Position numbers and translations under genes: made by a program. A stretch of DNA of 64,000 nt from positions 1,240,001 to 1,304,000 of the forward strand of contig NZ_CP134159.1 in assembly GCF_032197885.1 (NCBI RefSeq). The letters are read 5' to 3'. The notes under the pieces were generated by a model that worked only from the letters and a program-made list of their open reading frames with translations, made no database searches and was not told the DNA's origin. Origin of the DNA: Levilactobacillus namurensis (GTDB taxonomy: Bacteria > Bacillota > Bacilli > Lactobacillales > Lactobacillaceae). Below, in pieces: positions 1 through 8,012 of this stretch; the stretch's first letter is position 1; each line of letters begins with the position of its first letter.

Positions 1-43
1 ACACAAAAAAACACCAACCCTTGTGGTCGGTGTTTTTTTGTGT
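1..43. terminator. Bidirectional intrinsic terminator
   Basis: A long hairpin pairs ACACAAAAAAACACC with GGTGTTTTTTTGTGT around a short loop. It has A and T tracts on both sides, so it can stop transcription from either side. It lies just after the stop codon of the minus-strand dehydrogenase. Confidence 0.85.
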
Positions 44-50
44 CCAATTT

Positions 51-962
51 TTAGTTAAGGTTCTTCTTGATGTAATCGGCGGAAGCCTGCAGCTTGTCGA
101 GTTCGTCTTGTGGTAGGTCCAAAGTGATCTGTTGTTCAACCCCTTGGCGACCGATAATGGCTGGGTAGGAGAGGTAAGTACCATACTCAGCGCGGTAGTT
201 GGAGATGGGAAGTTCCTCGTGGGCGTCGTTGATGACGGCCATCGCTAAGCGAACGGCAGCGGTTGAAACCCCGTAGTTGGTGTAGCCCTTGCCGTTAAAG
301 ACGGTGAAGCCACCCATCCGGACGTCTTCGTTGATCTGGTCGAGGTCCAAGCCTTGTTTGGCAGCTAGGTCCGCGACGGGTTGATCCAGAACTTTGACGG
401 TGGACCAGGCTGTGAATTGGGAGTTTCCGTGTTCACCCAAGTTGTAGCCTTCAACGGAGCGGGGATCGACGTGGAAGGCCTTACCGACGGCGCGTTTCAT
501 CCGAGCGCCGTCCAAGAGGGTCCCGGTCCCGATGACCCGTTCCTTAGGAAGTCCGGTGAGTTCTTGATAGAGGGAGGTCATGACGTCATTGGGATTGCTG
601 ATGACGACTAAGGTCCCGTTGAACTTGGTTTGTTTGAGCTCGTTAGCGACGGCTTTGACGTCGTCACCGGTGGGCTTGAGTTCGGCAAAGCGGTTGGGAT
701 GATCGCCCCCTAGGAGTTTGATATGCCCCACGGAAGAAATCACGACGTCCGCGTCGTCTAATTGGTGATAATCGTTGACGTAGATGTTGGTGTGGTAAGG
801 CAGGTTCGCCATGGCGTCTTCGAAGTCCAGGGCGTCAGCTTGGACTTTCTTGAGGTTCTGGTCGATGAGCACCAGTTCATCAACGAAGCCTCCTGCGACA
901 ATGTAATGCGCGCAAGCTGCTCCGACGTTGCCCATGCCAATGATGCCAATTTTTCTAGTCAT
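51..962 (-). CDS. L-2-hydroxyisocaproate/L-lactate dehydrogenase family protein
   Basis: NAD-dependent reduction of 2-keto acids to L-2-hydroxy acids in the cytoplasm. The 303-residue product has the Rossmann motif GMGNVG at residues 9-14, an acidic NAD-ribose ligand (VLID, about residue 34) and the catalytic histidine in LGEHGNSQ (His178). Overall it resembles the L-HicDH of Weissella confusa more than the main L-LDH, for example the [11 protein letters not shown] stretch and NPND in place of the usual NPVD. The ATG at 962 is chosen over the in-frame GTG at 971 because GAGGAG lies 8 bases upstream of the ATG and would abut the GTG. A TATAAT box and a cre-like site lie upstream, suggesting carbon catabolite control. 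Exact substrate preference cannot be read from sequence. Confidence 0.9.
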   Translation of the reverse strand: MTRKIGIIGMGNVGAACAHYIVAGGFVDELVLIDQNLKKVQADALDFEDAMANLPYHTNIYVNDYHQLDDADVVISSVGHIKLLGGDHPNRFAELKPTGDDVKAVANELKQTKFNGTLVVISNPNDVMTSLYQELTGLPKERVIGTGTLLDGARMKRAVGKAFHVDPRSVEGYNLGEHGNSQFTAWSTVKVLDQPVADLAAKQGLDLDQINEDVRMGGFTVFNGKGYTNYGVSTAAVRLAMAVINDAHEELPISNYRAEYGTYLSYPAIIGRQGVEQQITLDLPQDELDKLQASADYIKKNLN

Positions 963-996
963 TGAAGCCACTCCTCATAAACAAAATTTTTATACA

Positions 997-1015
997 TGAA
1001 ACCACTTTCATTATA
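997..1015 (-). promoter_or_regulatory. -10 box with overlapping cre-like operator
   Basis: On the minus strand TATAAT occupies 1015-1010. The palindrome TGAAACCACTTTCA at 997-1010 matches the CcpA consensus TGWAANCGNTNWCA with one mismatch. No good -35 box is visible. The arrangement suggests CcpA control of the dehydrogenase gene; this is inferred from the motif only. Confidence 0.5.
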
Positions 1016-1200
1016 CGCTTGATTTTGGGCGGGTTCGAGGGGGAGAGGTATCGAACTTTGCGAAAGCAAATTTATAGTTAAATGGGAAAAAGTTGTCAAG
1101 ACGTCTTTTTCTTAAATGTGGGGTCAAGAAAAGTGAGTATTTTCCTGAATTTAAGTGCAGAGACGAGTATACTTTTCTGAGTGGGAACCACTAGATAGTG

Positions 1201-1255
1201 TGATTAATCAAAAAAAGACAACTGTATATAGTGATTCGTGCAATTATACAGTTGT
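1201..1255. repeat. Palindrome and 11-bp inverted repeat upstream of the ECF operon
   Basis: TGATTAATCA at 1201-1210 is a perfect palindrome. It is followed by the perfect inverted repeat ACAACTGTATA (1218-1228) / TATACAGTTGT (1245-1255) with a 16-base gap. There is no T-run, so this is not an obvious terminator. It may be an operator or an RNA structure. It lies in the 525-base non-coding stretch between the dehydrogenase and the ECF operon. Confidence 0.4.
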
Positions 1256-1330
1256 AGTTAACGGTTTATGCAAAAGTGATATTTTACACAATTAGGAGCA
1301 TCAAGCGGGTTTAGGTACTTATTTGTTTTT

Positions 1331-1411
1331 TGTCAAAATAGGACTATTTTGAAACACAATGTCAAAATAGAGATAACGCTGGTATAAAAAAGCGCTAAAT
1401 TTGTCAAAATA
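1331..1411 (+). promoter_or_regulatory. Three copies of TGTCAAAATA upstream of the ECF operon
   Basis: The decamer TGTCAAAATA occurs at 1331-1340, 1360-1369 and 1402-1411, with a partial inverted copy CTATTTTGA at 1344-1352. The same motif in variant form appears twice upstream of pduA (9294-9328). This suggests a shared regulator, PocR being the best candidate. No B12 riboswitch core was seen in this leader. Confidence 0.45.
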
Positions 1412-1454
1412 TTGGCTGTGTGGTTAATTTGGCCATGGTAGGATAAAGCTTGTA

Positions 1455-1468
1455 AGAAACCGATTACA
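1455..1468 (+). promoter_or_regulatory. cre-like site before ecfT
   Basis: AGAAACCGATTACA matches the CcpA consensus except at the first base and lies 18 bases before the ecfT start. The site also sits inside the inverted repeat TGTAA (1451-1455) / TTACA (1464-1468). Placed downstream of any likely promoter, it would act as a roadblock-type repression site under catabolite repression. Confidence 0.45.
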
Positions 1469-1486
1469 AAAAAATTAGGAGGTCAC

Positions 1487-2389
1487 ATGCTTATGCAAGC
1501 GGGTGTTGTGAACGAATTGAGTTTTATAAGTCAGTTACATCCGCTAACGGTGATGGGCTACTTTATTGAATTATTTACGCTACTATTACTGTTTAATCAT
1601 CTAATCCTAGTAATAGGGATACTTATTTCACTTATTGGTGTTTGTAGCTGCTATTTTGACTCTCAAAAGGTTCGTCGACTACTGGTTAGTAGTTTGAGTT
1701 TTATGGGGATTATCTTCGCGTTCAATCTTGTCTTGAATCAGACAGGTAGGCGGTTGATCTGGCAGTGGCACTTTATGAATTGGGAATTTAATTTGACTGA
1801 ATCGGGCGTTATCTATGGGTTAACCATGGCTTTATCGTTAGGAGCTATGATTATTGCGTTTGTTTGGTTCAACGGTGTCATGACGATTCCCAAGATAAGT
1901 TACATATTGTTTCCAGTAGTGCCACGATTGGCAATGTTATTGACCATTTCCTTACGGTTAGTGGATTTATTTGTTCAGAAGATGGAGCGGTTAGTAATGC
2001 TACAGAAAAATCGTAACATCATAATTAGTGAAGGGAGCTTTGGTCAACGACTTAAAAGTACCGGACAACTGTTGCGAATTGTTTTGATCGATGGCGTTTC
2101 TGATTCAATGGGGACGGCAGTGCTAATGGAGGCTCGTGGTTTTGGTGCCCGGAAGCGGAGTCAGTATCAGCGCTTTTGCTTCCAAATAGCGGATGGCATC
2201 TTTTTAGGCGTGGCAACGGGATTGTTTGGTTTATTGCTCCTAGCACGGTTACAGGGATGGGGGTGGACGAGTGACGTGGTTATGGTGCAGTGGCAACACG
2301 TACATGATTGGTCACTAGTCGGATTATTAATTATTTTTATTGGATTACCACTTATTGGGGAAGGAGGATACCGATTGTGGGCCAACTAA
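1487..2389 (+). CDS. ecfT: ECF transporter transmembrane component EcfT
   Basis: Membrane coupling subunit of an energy-coupling factor vitamin importer. The 300-residue product has several hydrophobic segments (about residues 20-55, 65-85, 105-130, 135-160 and 235-295) and the cytoplasmic coupling-helix signature MEARGFGARKR, with the ARG triplet at about 216-218, which docks on the ATPase subunits. The start ATG follows AGGAGG (1477-1482); a second in-frame ATG at 1493 is also possible. The gene overlaps the ATPase gene by 13 bases and heads a six-gene operon. The substrate is not set by this subunit; the neighbours suggest cobalamin. Confidence 0.85.
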   Translation: MLMQAGVVNELSFISQLHPLTVMGYFIELFTLLLLFNHLILVIGILISLIGVCSCYFDSQKVRRLLVSSLSFMGIIFAFNLVLNQTGRRLIWQWHFMNWEFNLTESGVIYGLTMALSLGAMIIAFVWFNGVMTIPKISYILFPVVPRLAMLLTISLRLVDLFVQKMERLVMLQKNRNIIISEGSFGQRLKSTGQLLRIVLIDGVSDSMGTAVLMEARGFGARKRSQYQRFCFQIADGIFLGVATGLFGLLLLARLQGWGWTSDVVMVQWQHVHDWSLVGLLIIFIGLPLIGEGGYRLWAN

Positions 2390-4065
2390 TACGAATAAAT
2401 AAGTTAACCTTTAGCTATCCGGGTACCAAGACACTAGCGCTAGAAGATATTCAGTTTTCGATTCAAAAAGGGGACTTTTTAGTTTTAGCGGGAACTACTG
2501 GAAGCGGAAAGACGACTTTGTTAAAACAACTAAAGCAAGAGCTATTACCGGCAGGGCAAAAAAAGGGAGAGGTTCTATATAAGGGACAAGCGATTGCGGA
2601 CATAAAGCAAACGAGCAGCGCACAAGAAATTGGGTTTGTAGCTCAGAATCCACAGACGCAGCCCATTATGGCAACCGTTATTGAAGAATTGGCTTTTCCA
2701 CTGGAAAACTTAGGCTACTCTAGTGATGTTATTAATAGTCGGATTGCTGAATTGGCTAATTTTTTGGGACTTGATAAGTTCCTGACACGATCAATCAAGA
2801 CGTTATCGGGTGGACAAGTTCAACTGGTAAATCTTGCATCGGTCTTGGCGCTTAAGCCGGAGATCATTCTTTTAGATGAACCGACAGCCCAGTTGGATCC
2901 GACTACTGCTCAGAACTTTTTAAACGTGTTGCGTCAAGTACATGATGAATTAGGAACGACCATTGTTTTAACCGAACACCGGTTGAGTCGGGTATTAGGG
3001 CTGGCTAACCGATTAGTTGTCTTGCAAGCAGGCAAACTCCTTTGTGATGGGAGCGTGTCCGAGGGTCTACGTAAAATGGCAAAAATGCCAGAGCTATCTG
3101 AGTTTGTGCCGCCTATTCCACACTTTTTTTTACAACATAGGATACCTGTCGCAACTTTACCGCTCTCTATTCCAGCGGGGCGTCACTTATTGGTAGCTGG
3201 TGGTGAAAAGTTCAGATTGAAGCGGAATTTGAAACCGCAGTTAGTATCTCAAGGGATACGCTTATTGACGGCCAAAAATATCACATTAGACTTTAACGGA
3301 CATGTGGTGTTACGGCATCTAAATCTGGAATTATCTCAAGGAGATTGGTTGGCTATTATTGGAAAAAATGGTTCAGGTAAATCAACGCTCCTGTCGGTAC
3401 TGGCCGGCCTACTAAAGCCGCAACACGGTAAAGTTCGGTTGAAAAATCAAGTTGTTTGGAAGTTATCCAATCAACTTCGCTTACAAAAAATTGCGTATCT
3501 TTCTCAGAATCCGCTTGAACAATTTAGCGGAAAAACTGTTCGTGAAGAATTGGAAGATCAGAATCGTTTAGCAGATGAGCCATTCACGACGCAACAGATA
3601 GTAACACTTATGACCGAATTGCAGTTGACTGATGTGGCCAATCATAATGTTTTTGATCTTAGCGGTGGTCAACAGCAGCTCTTGGGACTCGGAATTTGTT
3701 TGGTGACGCAACCTAAAGTCTTGTTATTGGATGAGCCCACTAAGGGACTTGATCCAACGACTAAGGGGAAATTGGGTACTATTTTGAAACGTGTACACGC
3801 TCAGGGGACGACCATTGTGATGGCTAGTCATGATATGAATTTTTGTGCGCGATATGCAAAGCAATGTACTTTCATGTTTAACGGACAAGTTAATCCACCA
3901 GTAACTAGCCGTAAATTTTTTACTCAAAACTTTATATTCACAACGGCGATTAATCGATTACTGGCAAATCAGGTGCCGACAGCCTTATTTGCCGATGATG
4001 TGACGAAACTTACGACGGTGAAAGGAGGTGAACAAAGTGACGACGCGCAGAATCGGCTGGCTTAG
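2377..4065 (+). CDS. ECF transporter ATPase, two ABC domains fused in one chain
   Basis: Energises the ECF importer by ATP hydrolysis at the inner face of the membrane. The 562-residue product has two complete ABC domains. Domain 1 has Walker A GTTGSGKT at 39-46, signature LSGGQ at 143-147 and a Walker B LLLDEP. Domain 2 has Walker A GKNGSGKST at 329-337, signature LSGGQ near 428 and LLLDEPTKGLD. It therefore stands in for a separate EcfA1/EcfA2 pair. The start GTG at 2377 is chosen because AGGAGG at 2362-2367 lies 9 bases upstream; the open frame extends further up, inside ecfT, without a ribosome site. The 3' end overlaps the S-component gene. A private ATPase pair suggests a dedicated (group I) rather than a shared ECF module. 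Confidence 0.88.
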   Translation: MGQLIRINKLTFSYPGTKTLALEDIQFSIQKGDFLVLAGTTGSGKTTLLKQLKQELLPAGQKKGEVLYKGQAIADIKQTSSAQEIGFVAQNPQTQPIMATVIEELAFPLENLGYSSDVINSRIAELANFLGLDKFLTRSIKTLSGGQVQLVNLASVLALKPEIILLDEPTAQLDPTTAQNFLNVLRQVHDELGTTIVLTEHRLSRVLGLANRLVVLQAGKLLCDGSVSEGLRKMAKMPELSEFVPPIPHFFLQHRIPVATLPLSIPAGRHLLVAGGEKFRLKRNLKPQLVSQGIRLLTAKNITLDFNGHVVLRHLNLELSQGDWLAIIGKNGSGKSTLLSVLAGLLKPQHGKVRLKNQVVWKLSNQLRLQKIAYLSQNPLEQFSGKTVREELEDQNRLADEPFTTQQIVTLMTELQLTDVANHNVFDLSGGQQQLLGLGICLVTQPKVLLLDEPTKGLDPTTKGKLGTILKRVHAQGTTIVMASHDMNFCARYAKQCTFMFNGQVNPPVTSRKFFTQNFIFTTAINRLLANQVPTALFADDVTKLTTVKGGEQSDDAQNRLA

Positions 4066-4729
4066 CCCCTTAATTATTGCCCTAGTTGGTATGGCGGTCT
4101 TATTGGGGTTAATGTTGTTATTTAAAGGAAAACACTATGTATGGTTTAGTTTTGGATGTCTAGCTTGCAGTATTTTACCGGCCTATTGGCGGTTTGAACA
4201 TCAGCAAATGGGGACACGGTTATTAGTGTTCCTAGCTGTGATTGTTGCATTAGGTGTTCTGGGAAGGGTCCCGTTAGCAGCGATTCCCAATGTTCAGCTA
4301 ACAAGTTTTGTAGTACTGGTCAGCTCGGTAAGCTTAGGGCCTGAACTGGGCTTCGTTTCTGGGTCGACGATGGCGTTAGTTTCTAATCTATTTTTAGGTC
4401 AAGGTCCTTGGACTCCCTGGCAAATGTTGGCTTGGGGTGTGATGGGATTACTAACGGGATTATTTCGGAAGAGCATACTTAAAGACCAACTATGGTGGAT
4501 GGTTATTTGGGGTGCGTTGTGGGGATTATGGTTCGGCTGGATATTGGATTTGTGGTACGCCTTAGCGTACGTTCATCCGTTACGTCCCGCTAGTTTCTTC
4601 TTATCCTTTGCATCTAGTTTTCCGTTTGATGCACTGCATGCAGCAACGAATGCGATTAGTATTTTAGTGTTGTATCGGCCTTGGCATCGACTGATGGATC
4701 GTTTGATTTTAAAGTACAAAATTTTATAA
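4037..4729 (+). CDS. ECF transporter S component, probable cobalamin binding subunit
   Basis: Integral membrane substrate-binding subunit of the ECF importer. The 230-residue product has about six hydrophobic helices and a conserved-looking core around LGRVPLAAIPNVQ, GPELGFVSG, LGQGPWTPWQM and a C-terminal FPFDALHAATNA. The GTG at 4037 is preferred because AAAGGAGG ends 8 bases before it. The upstream in-frame GTG at 4028 overlaps that ribosome site. The gene overlaps the ATPase gene by 29 bases, implying translational coupling. The family (S components encoded beside DUF4430 and alpha-barrel proteins) is thought to handle cobalamin or its precursors. The adjacent B12-dependent pdu system supports that, but specificity is inferred from context. 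Confidence 0.75.
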   Translation: MTTRRIGWLSPLIIALVGMAVLLGLMLLFKGKHYVWFSFGCLACSILPAYWRFEHQQMGTRLLVFLAVIVALGVLGRVPLAAIPNVQLTSFVVLVSSVSLGPELGFVSGSTMALVSNLFLGQGPWTPWQMLAWGVMGLLTGLFRKSILKDQLWWMVIWGALWGLWFGWILDLWYALAYVHPLRPASFFLSFASSFPFDALHAATNAISILVLYRPWHRLMDRLILKYKIL

Positions 4730-4744
4730 AAAGGGTGATTGTTA

Positions 4745-5791
4745 ATGTTTAGTACGAAAAAAGTAATGGTGGCTTCAATGACGACGATTTTAGCTTTAGG
4801 GGCCTTAGTACCGGTGGCGGATGCAGCCGGTGTAAAGAGTGCTTCTAAGAGTTATCAGACTAGTAAGCAAAAAAAAGCTTATACATACGCTAAAAAGATG
4901 TTAAAGCAAAATAAAGATGGGTTAACGTCTAAGGGAAAGATGTTTAGTAAGGCGGCGTATCCTACGACTGGTGCGGCTTCGGGGTACTCAGATTTTCTAC
5001 TGGGTCTGAAAAAGCAAGGATATAAGTTTACTAAGAGTCAAAAGAAGTTAGTTAAAAAGAATCTGGTAATCTCTAAGAAAAGTGATCCTGCCACTTTAGC
5101 AACTGCGATTATTGGATTACAAGCGATTGGTGTTAATCCAACTAAGTATAAGCCCGCTGGTGCTAAGAAATCTTTGAATCTGGTTAATACGTTGTATAAG
5201 AAGTCGATGACGAAACAGACGGTTAACGTTCAGAGTCAAACTTTAATTGCAGTTTCCTCTAATAAGACGTTTAAGAAGCCAAGTAAAGCTGCTTTCTCCA
5301 AAACATCACTCAGTAAGCGCATTGCGAAGAATCAACAATCGAATCATGGTTGGGCTTATAATAATACGGTTGCCAGTGTTGATAGTGATACAACGGCCAT
5401 GGCAGTCACGGCCTTAGGCATGGGGAAGAGCCATAACGGAGTAGTGACTAAAGCAGCCAAGCAAGGCCGTAACTATTTAAAAAAGAATATTTATAAGAGT
5501 GGGGCGTTTGGTTATACCTACAATGGTAAGGAGAACCCAAATGCCAACTCAACGGCAGAAGCAATCATTGCTTTGTCAACCAATAAAGCAACTGCTAAGT
5601 TGATTAACCAGAAAGCGATTAAGTCTGCTCAAAAGGCCACGCCATTACGTAACATGTTAGGGTATGTTCAGCATGCCGGCACCATTAAAGGTGCTTATAG
5701 TATGACTTTGGCTTATGGACAAGTTAGTGTAGCAACGGCCGCTTACCATAACGGGAAGTATACGAATAAGTTTGTCTATCAATTTAAATAA
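4745..5791 (+). CDS. Exported alpha/alpha-barrel-like protein, transcobalamin N-domain-like
   Basis: Predicted secreted 348-residue protein. It has a signal peptide at residues 1-28 (basic MFSTKK, hydrophobic core, cleavage near ADA-AG). It then has a lysine-rich region and repeated helical segments typical of prenyltransferase/squalene-cyclase-like barrels, such as DSDTTAMAVTALG and NSTAEAIIALS. The alpha6/alpha6 N-domain of animal transcobalamin and intrinsic factor has this fold class. There is no sortase motif or lipobox. The start ATG 4745 follows AAGGGTGAT; an in-frame TTG at 4739 is too close to it. The operon position between an S component and a DUF4430 protein suggests a role in capturing the vitamin outside the cell. 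The fold and function are inferred from pattern, not from a search. Confidence 0.6.
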   Translation: MFSTKKVMVASMTTILALGALVPVADAAGVKSASKSYQTSKQKKAYTYAKKMLKQNKDGLTSKGKMFSKAAYPTTGAASGYSDFLLGLKKQGYKFTKSQKKLVKKNLVISKKSDPATLATAIIGLQAIGVNPTKYKPAGAKKSLNLVNTLYKKSMTKQTVNVQSQTLIAVSSNKTFKKPSKAAFSKTSLSKRIAKNQQSNHGWAYNNTVASVDSDTTAMAVTALGMGKSHNGVVTKAAKQGRNYLKKNIYKSGAFGYTYNGKENPNANSTAEAIIALSTNKATAKLINQKAIKSAQKATPLRNMLGYVQHAGTIKGAYSMTLAYGQVSVATAAYHNGKYTNKFVYQFK

Positions 5792-5814
5792 TGACATCTT
5801 ACGGAGGTTAAAGC

Positions 5815-6519
5815 ATGAAGAAGCAGGCGGGGATTATCATTGCAATCGCTGTTACTCTTTTGACGATGGGTACGGCATTTGTCATTCAGCATTACGCGAG
5901 TGCTAATCAGCCGGTGGCTGAACAAACAGTTAGTTCGTCGTCTATATCGCGGAATGATCACTATTCTGCAAACCAATCGACGAGTTCATCGGTTACATCA
6001 CAAGCGCACCATTCCGTTAAGCAGGTAACGAAGCAGTCGTCAAGACATAAAACGACTCGTGAAAGAAACGGAAAGCAGTTGACTAGGCAGAGTAAGGCGC
6101 AAACCGTAGTTCCGACCAAAAAACAAGCTTCTTCGGCATCATCTAGTCCTCAAGCTAAGGCAGCATCACAAGCAACGACCAAGCAAACCACCAAAACTAC
6201 TACGTCTAGTCAGCATGCGTCTGAAACGGTGCACCTCACTGTTAGTGGTTATAAGAAAACTTTTTTTGATGGAACGGTTAAAATTAATCGGCATTCGACG
6301 GCATTTTCTGTTCTTCAAGCCTCAAAATTAAAGATCAACTATCAAAATGGGGTTGCTGTTTATGTAAGTAGTATTAATGGTTTGGCGGAAAATGAAGTTA
6401 AAGTCGGTAGTGGTTGGAAATTTAAAGTCAATGGTAAGTTTATTGATAAAGGGGCCAACAAGGAGCCTGTCTCAAATCATGATCGTGTACATTGGTACTT
6501 TACGACTAAGGGTTATTAA
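5815..6519 (+). CDS. Exported DUF4430 / transcobalamin C-domain-like protein
   Basis: A 234-residue protein with an N-terminal hydrophobic helix (about 5-24; a signal anchor or a signal peptide cut near ASA-NQ). A Ser/Thr/Gln/Lys-rich linker follows at about 31-135, then a compact C-terminal domain at 138-232. That domain carries the DUF4430 pattern: YVSSINGL (183-190), GWKFKVNG (200-207) and RVHWYFT (224-230). DUF4430 is related to the beta C-domain of transcobalamin. With the preceding gene it would supply both halves of a transcobalamin-like vitamin binder, here as two polypeptides with a possible membrane tether. The start has GGAGG 8-9 bases upstream. The same C-domain pattern recurs in the PocR regulator at 8037-8273. 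Confidence 0.65.
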   Translation: MKKQAGIIIAIAVTLLTMGTAFVIQHYASANQPVAEQTVSSSSISRNDHYSANQSTSSSVTSQAHHSVKQVTKQSSRHKTTRERNGKQLTRQSKAQTVVPTKKQASSASSSPQAKAASQATTKQTTKTTTSSQHASETVHLTVSGYKKTFFDGTVKINRHSTAFSVLQASKLKINYQNGVAVYVSSINGLAENEVKVGSGWKFKVNGKFIDKGANKEPVSNHDRVHWYFTTKGY

Positions 6520-6530
6520 GGGGTGGTAAG

Positions 6531-6965
6531 ATGAAACGGGCAATGTTTGTTGGCACTATTGGTTGTGGTAAGACAACGTTATTGCAGCGACTAAATCGTC
6601 TTACGATTCACTATAATAAAACCCAATCGGTAGAGTTTTTCAAGAATATTATTGATACACCAGGGGAATTTATTGAACATCGCCGGATGTATACTAATAT
6701 TGCAACCACAGCGATGGATGCGGATGTTGTGGTACTATTGCAGAGTGTTACGGATCAGCGTCTAATTTTTCCAGAAGCTTTTAGCACGATGTTTGGTCGC
6801 CCGGTAGTAGGGGTGGTTACTAAAATTGATTTGGCGACGACGCTAGATCAATTAAAGTGGGCAGAAAAACAGCTTAGGGAAGCAGGAGCTCAACGAATCT
6901 TTGAGGTATCTGCTTTGAAGGATTTACAGTTGGATGAATTCCAAGCTTATTTAGAAGAGAAATAA
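6531..6965 (+). CDS. pduV: PduV/EutP-like small GTPase
   Basis: A 144-residue P-loop GTPase. It has the G1 motif GTIGCGKTT near residues 9-17, a DTPGE switch II motif, and TKID for guanine specificity near 100. It matches the EutP/PduV family, which in enteric bacteria is associated with the outer surface of microcompartments, though its biochemical role remains unclear. The start ATG follows a GGGGTGG ribosome site 12 bases after the stop of the DUF4430 gene, so it belongs to the uptake operon. The family gene is more usual next to pduU; here it lies about 16 kb from pduU, in the cobalamin-uptake-like operon. A terminator follows. Confidence 0.85.
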   Translation: MKRAMFVGTIGCGKTTLLQRLNRLTIHYNKTQSVEFFKNIIDTPGEFIEHRRMYTNIATTAMDADVVVLLQSVTDQRLIFPEAFSTMFGRPVVGVVTKIDLATTLDQLKWAEKQLREAGAQRIFEVSALKDLQLDEFQAYLEEK

Positions 6966-6975
6966 TCGGTTAATT

Positions 6976-7020
6976 AAGGGTGTCTCAGACGTGTATCATG
7001 TGCGTTGAGGATGCCCTTTT
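6976..7020 (+). terminator. Intrinsic terminator after the ECF-pduV operon
   Basis: AAGGGTGTCTCA pairs imperfectly (with G-U pairs) with TGAGGATGCCCTT and ends in TTTT. It lies 10 bases after the pduV stop and closes the uptake operon. Confidence 0.65.
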
Positions 7021-7049
7021 AAGGTTTTTAAAGATGAAGCAAAATAATA

Positions 7050-7147
7050 TAAAAGCGCTTACATTATCCTGCTATTTTCCTTTAAATTAGCAAATACTTG
7101 TTTCAGTCAGGCTAATTTAAGATAAAAACGGCATAGATCCCTATGCT
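7050..7147 (+). promoter_or_regulatory. pduF upstream region: cre-like site, inverted repeat, weak -10
   Basis: TAAAAGCGCTTACA at 7050-7063 matches the cre consensus with one mismatch. A perfect 10-bp inverted repeat TTAAATTAGC (7082-7091) / GCTAATTTAA (7111-7120) follows. TATGCT at 7142-7147 could be a -10 box, with no good -35, as expected for an activator-dependent promoter. Functional roles are inferred. Confidence 0.4.
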
Positions 7148-7201
7148 ACACTAAAAATCGAGGCTGTTGAATAAATAAAACGATAAGGCAGGTGTTTTAC
7201 A

Positions 7202-7909
7202 ATGGATGGTTTTATTGGTGAGTTTTTTGGAACGTTAATTTTAATCGTTTTAGGTGCCGGAACCTGCGCCAGTGTTAATTTGAAAAAGACATATGGTCAG
7301 GGTTCGAACTGGACGTACATATCCGTAGCTTGGGGATTGGCGGTGACAATGGGTGTTTATGTCGGGGGCGCATTAGGCTCAGATGGTCATCTAAATCCAG
7401 CTGTAACGATTGGATTTGCTGCTTTTGGGTTTTTCCCATGGAGCGAAGTGATTCCGTATCTATTAGGACAGTTCTTAGGTGCTTTTGTAGGTGCTGCAAT
7501 TGTTATTATTCATTTTTATCCCCACTTTAAAGCCAGCAAGAGTGAGTCGGAGGGAAACCAAGTGGGAATTTTTGCTACTCGACCTGCAATTTATAGCCCG
7601 TTTTTAAACTTTATGTCTGAATTAATTGCAACGTGGGCGTTTGTTTTCATCCTATTGAACTTAGGAGATTTTACGCAAGGCTTAAAGCCATTTATCGTGG
7701 GAACTTTGATCACGGTTGTGGGGATGGCACTAGGAACGACAACTGGATTTGCGTTGAATCCGGCACGTGATTGGGGTCCACGATTAGCTTATTCGGTTTT
7801 GCCGGTACCTAACCGGGGTAAGACGCATTGGGAATACGCCTGGGTGCCAATGTGTGGACCAATTGTCGGGGGCGTTCTTGCGGCTGGACTGCAGGTCCTG
7901 TTGAAGTAA
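7202..7909 (+). CDS. pduF: Propanediol/glycerol diffusion facilitator PduF
   Basis: Aquaglyceroporin of the MIP family, letting 1,2-propanediol or glycerol cross the membrane for the downstream dehydratase. The 235-residue product has six hydrophobic segments and the two half-helix motifs HLNPAV (about 65-70) and LNPARD (about 184-189). These are the canonical NPA boxes, and the Asp after the second one is typical of glycerol facilitators. It is a single-gene unit between the pduV terminator and a terminator shared with pocR. A cre-like site lies upstream. Confidence 0.92.
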   Translation: MDGFIGEFFGTLILIVLGAGTCASVNLKKTYGQGSNWTYISVAWGLAVTMGVYVGGALGSDGHLNPAVTIGFAAFGFFPWSEVIPYLLGQFLGAFVGAAIVIIHFYPHFKASKSESEGNQVGIFATRPAIYSPFLNFMSELIATWAFVFILLNLGDFTQGLKPFIVGTLITVVGMALGTTTGFALNPARDWGPRLAYSVLPVPNRGKTHWEYAWVPMCGPIVGGVLAAGLQVLLK

Positions 7910-7960
7910 TAATGCGATATTAGTAGACGTATGGGGGATATAGTCTACATATTGATTATA

Positions 7961-8008
7961 AAAGATAAGCCAATGGTCGGAATTTTCCAACCATTGGCTT
8001 ATCTTTTT
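7961..8008. terminator. Bidirectional terminator between pduF and pocR
   Basis: A perfect 17-bp inverted repeat, AAAGATAAGCCAATGGT at 7961-7977 and its complement at 7990-8006, has A and T tracts at the ends. It serves the convergent pduF and pocR genes. Confidence 0.9.
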
Positions 8009-8012
8009 AGTG

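Noticed and set aside
1021..1486. Cobalamin riboswitch before the ECF operon or pdu genes
   Set aside because: I looked for the B12-box core (GCCACTG) and its flanking elements and did not see them; the only nearby hairpin is AGTGG-GAA-CCACT near 1180.
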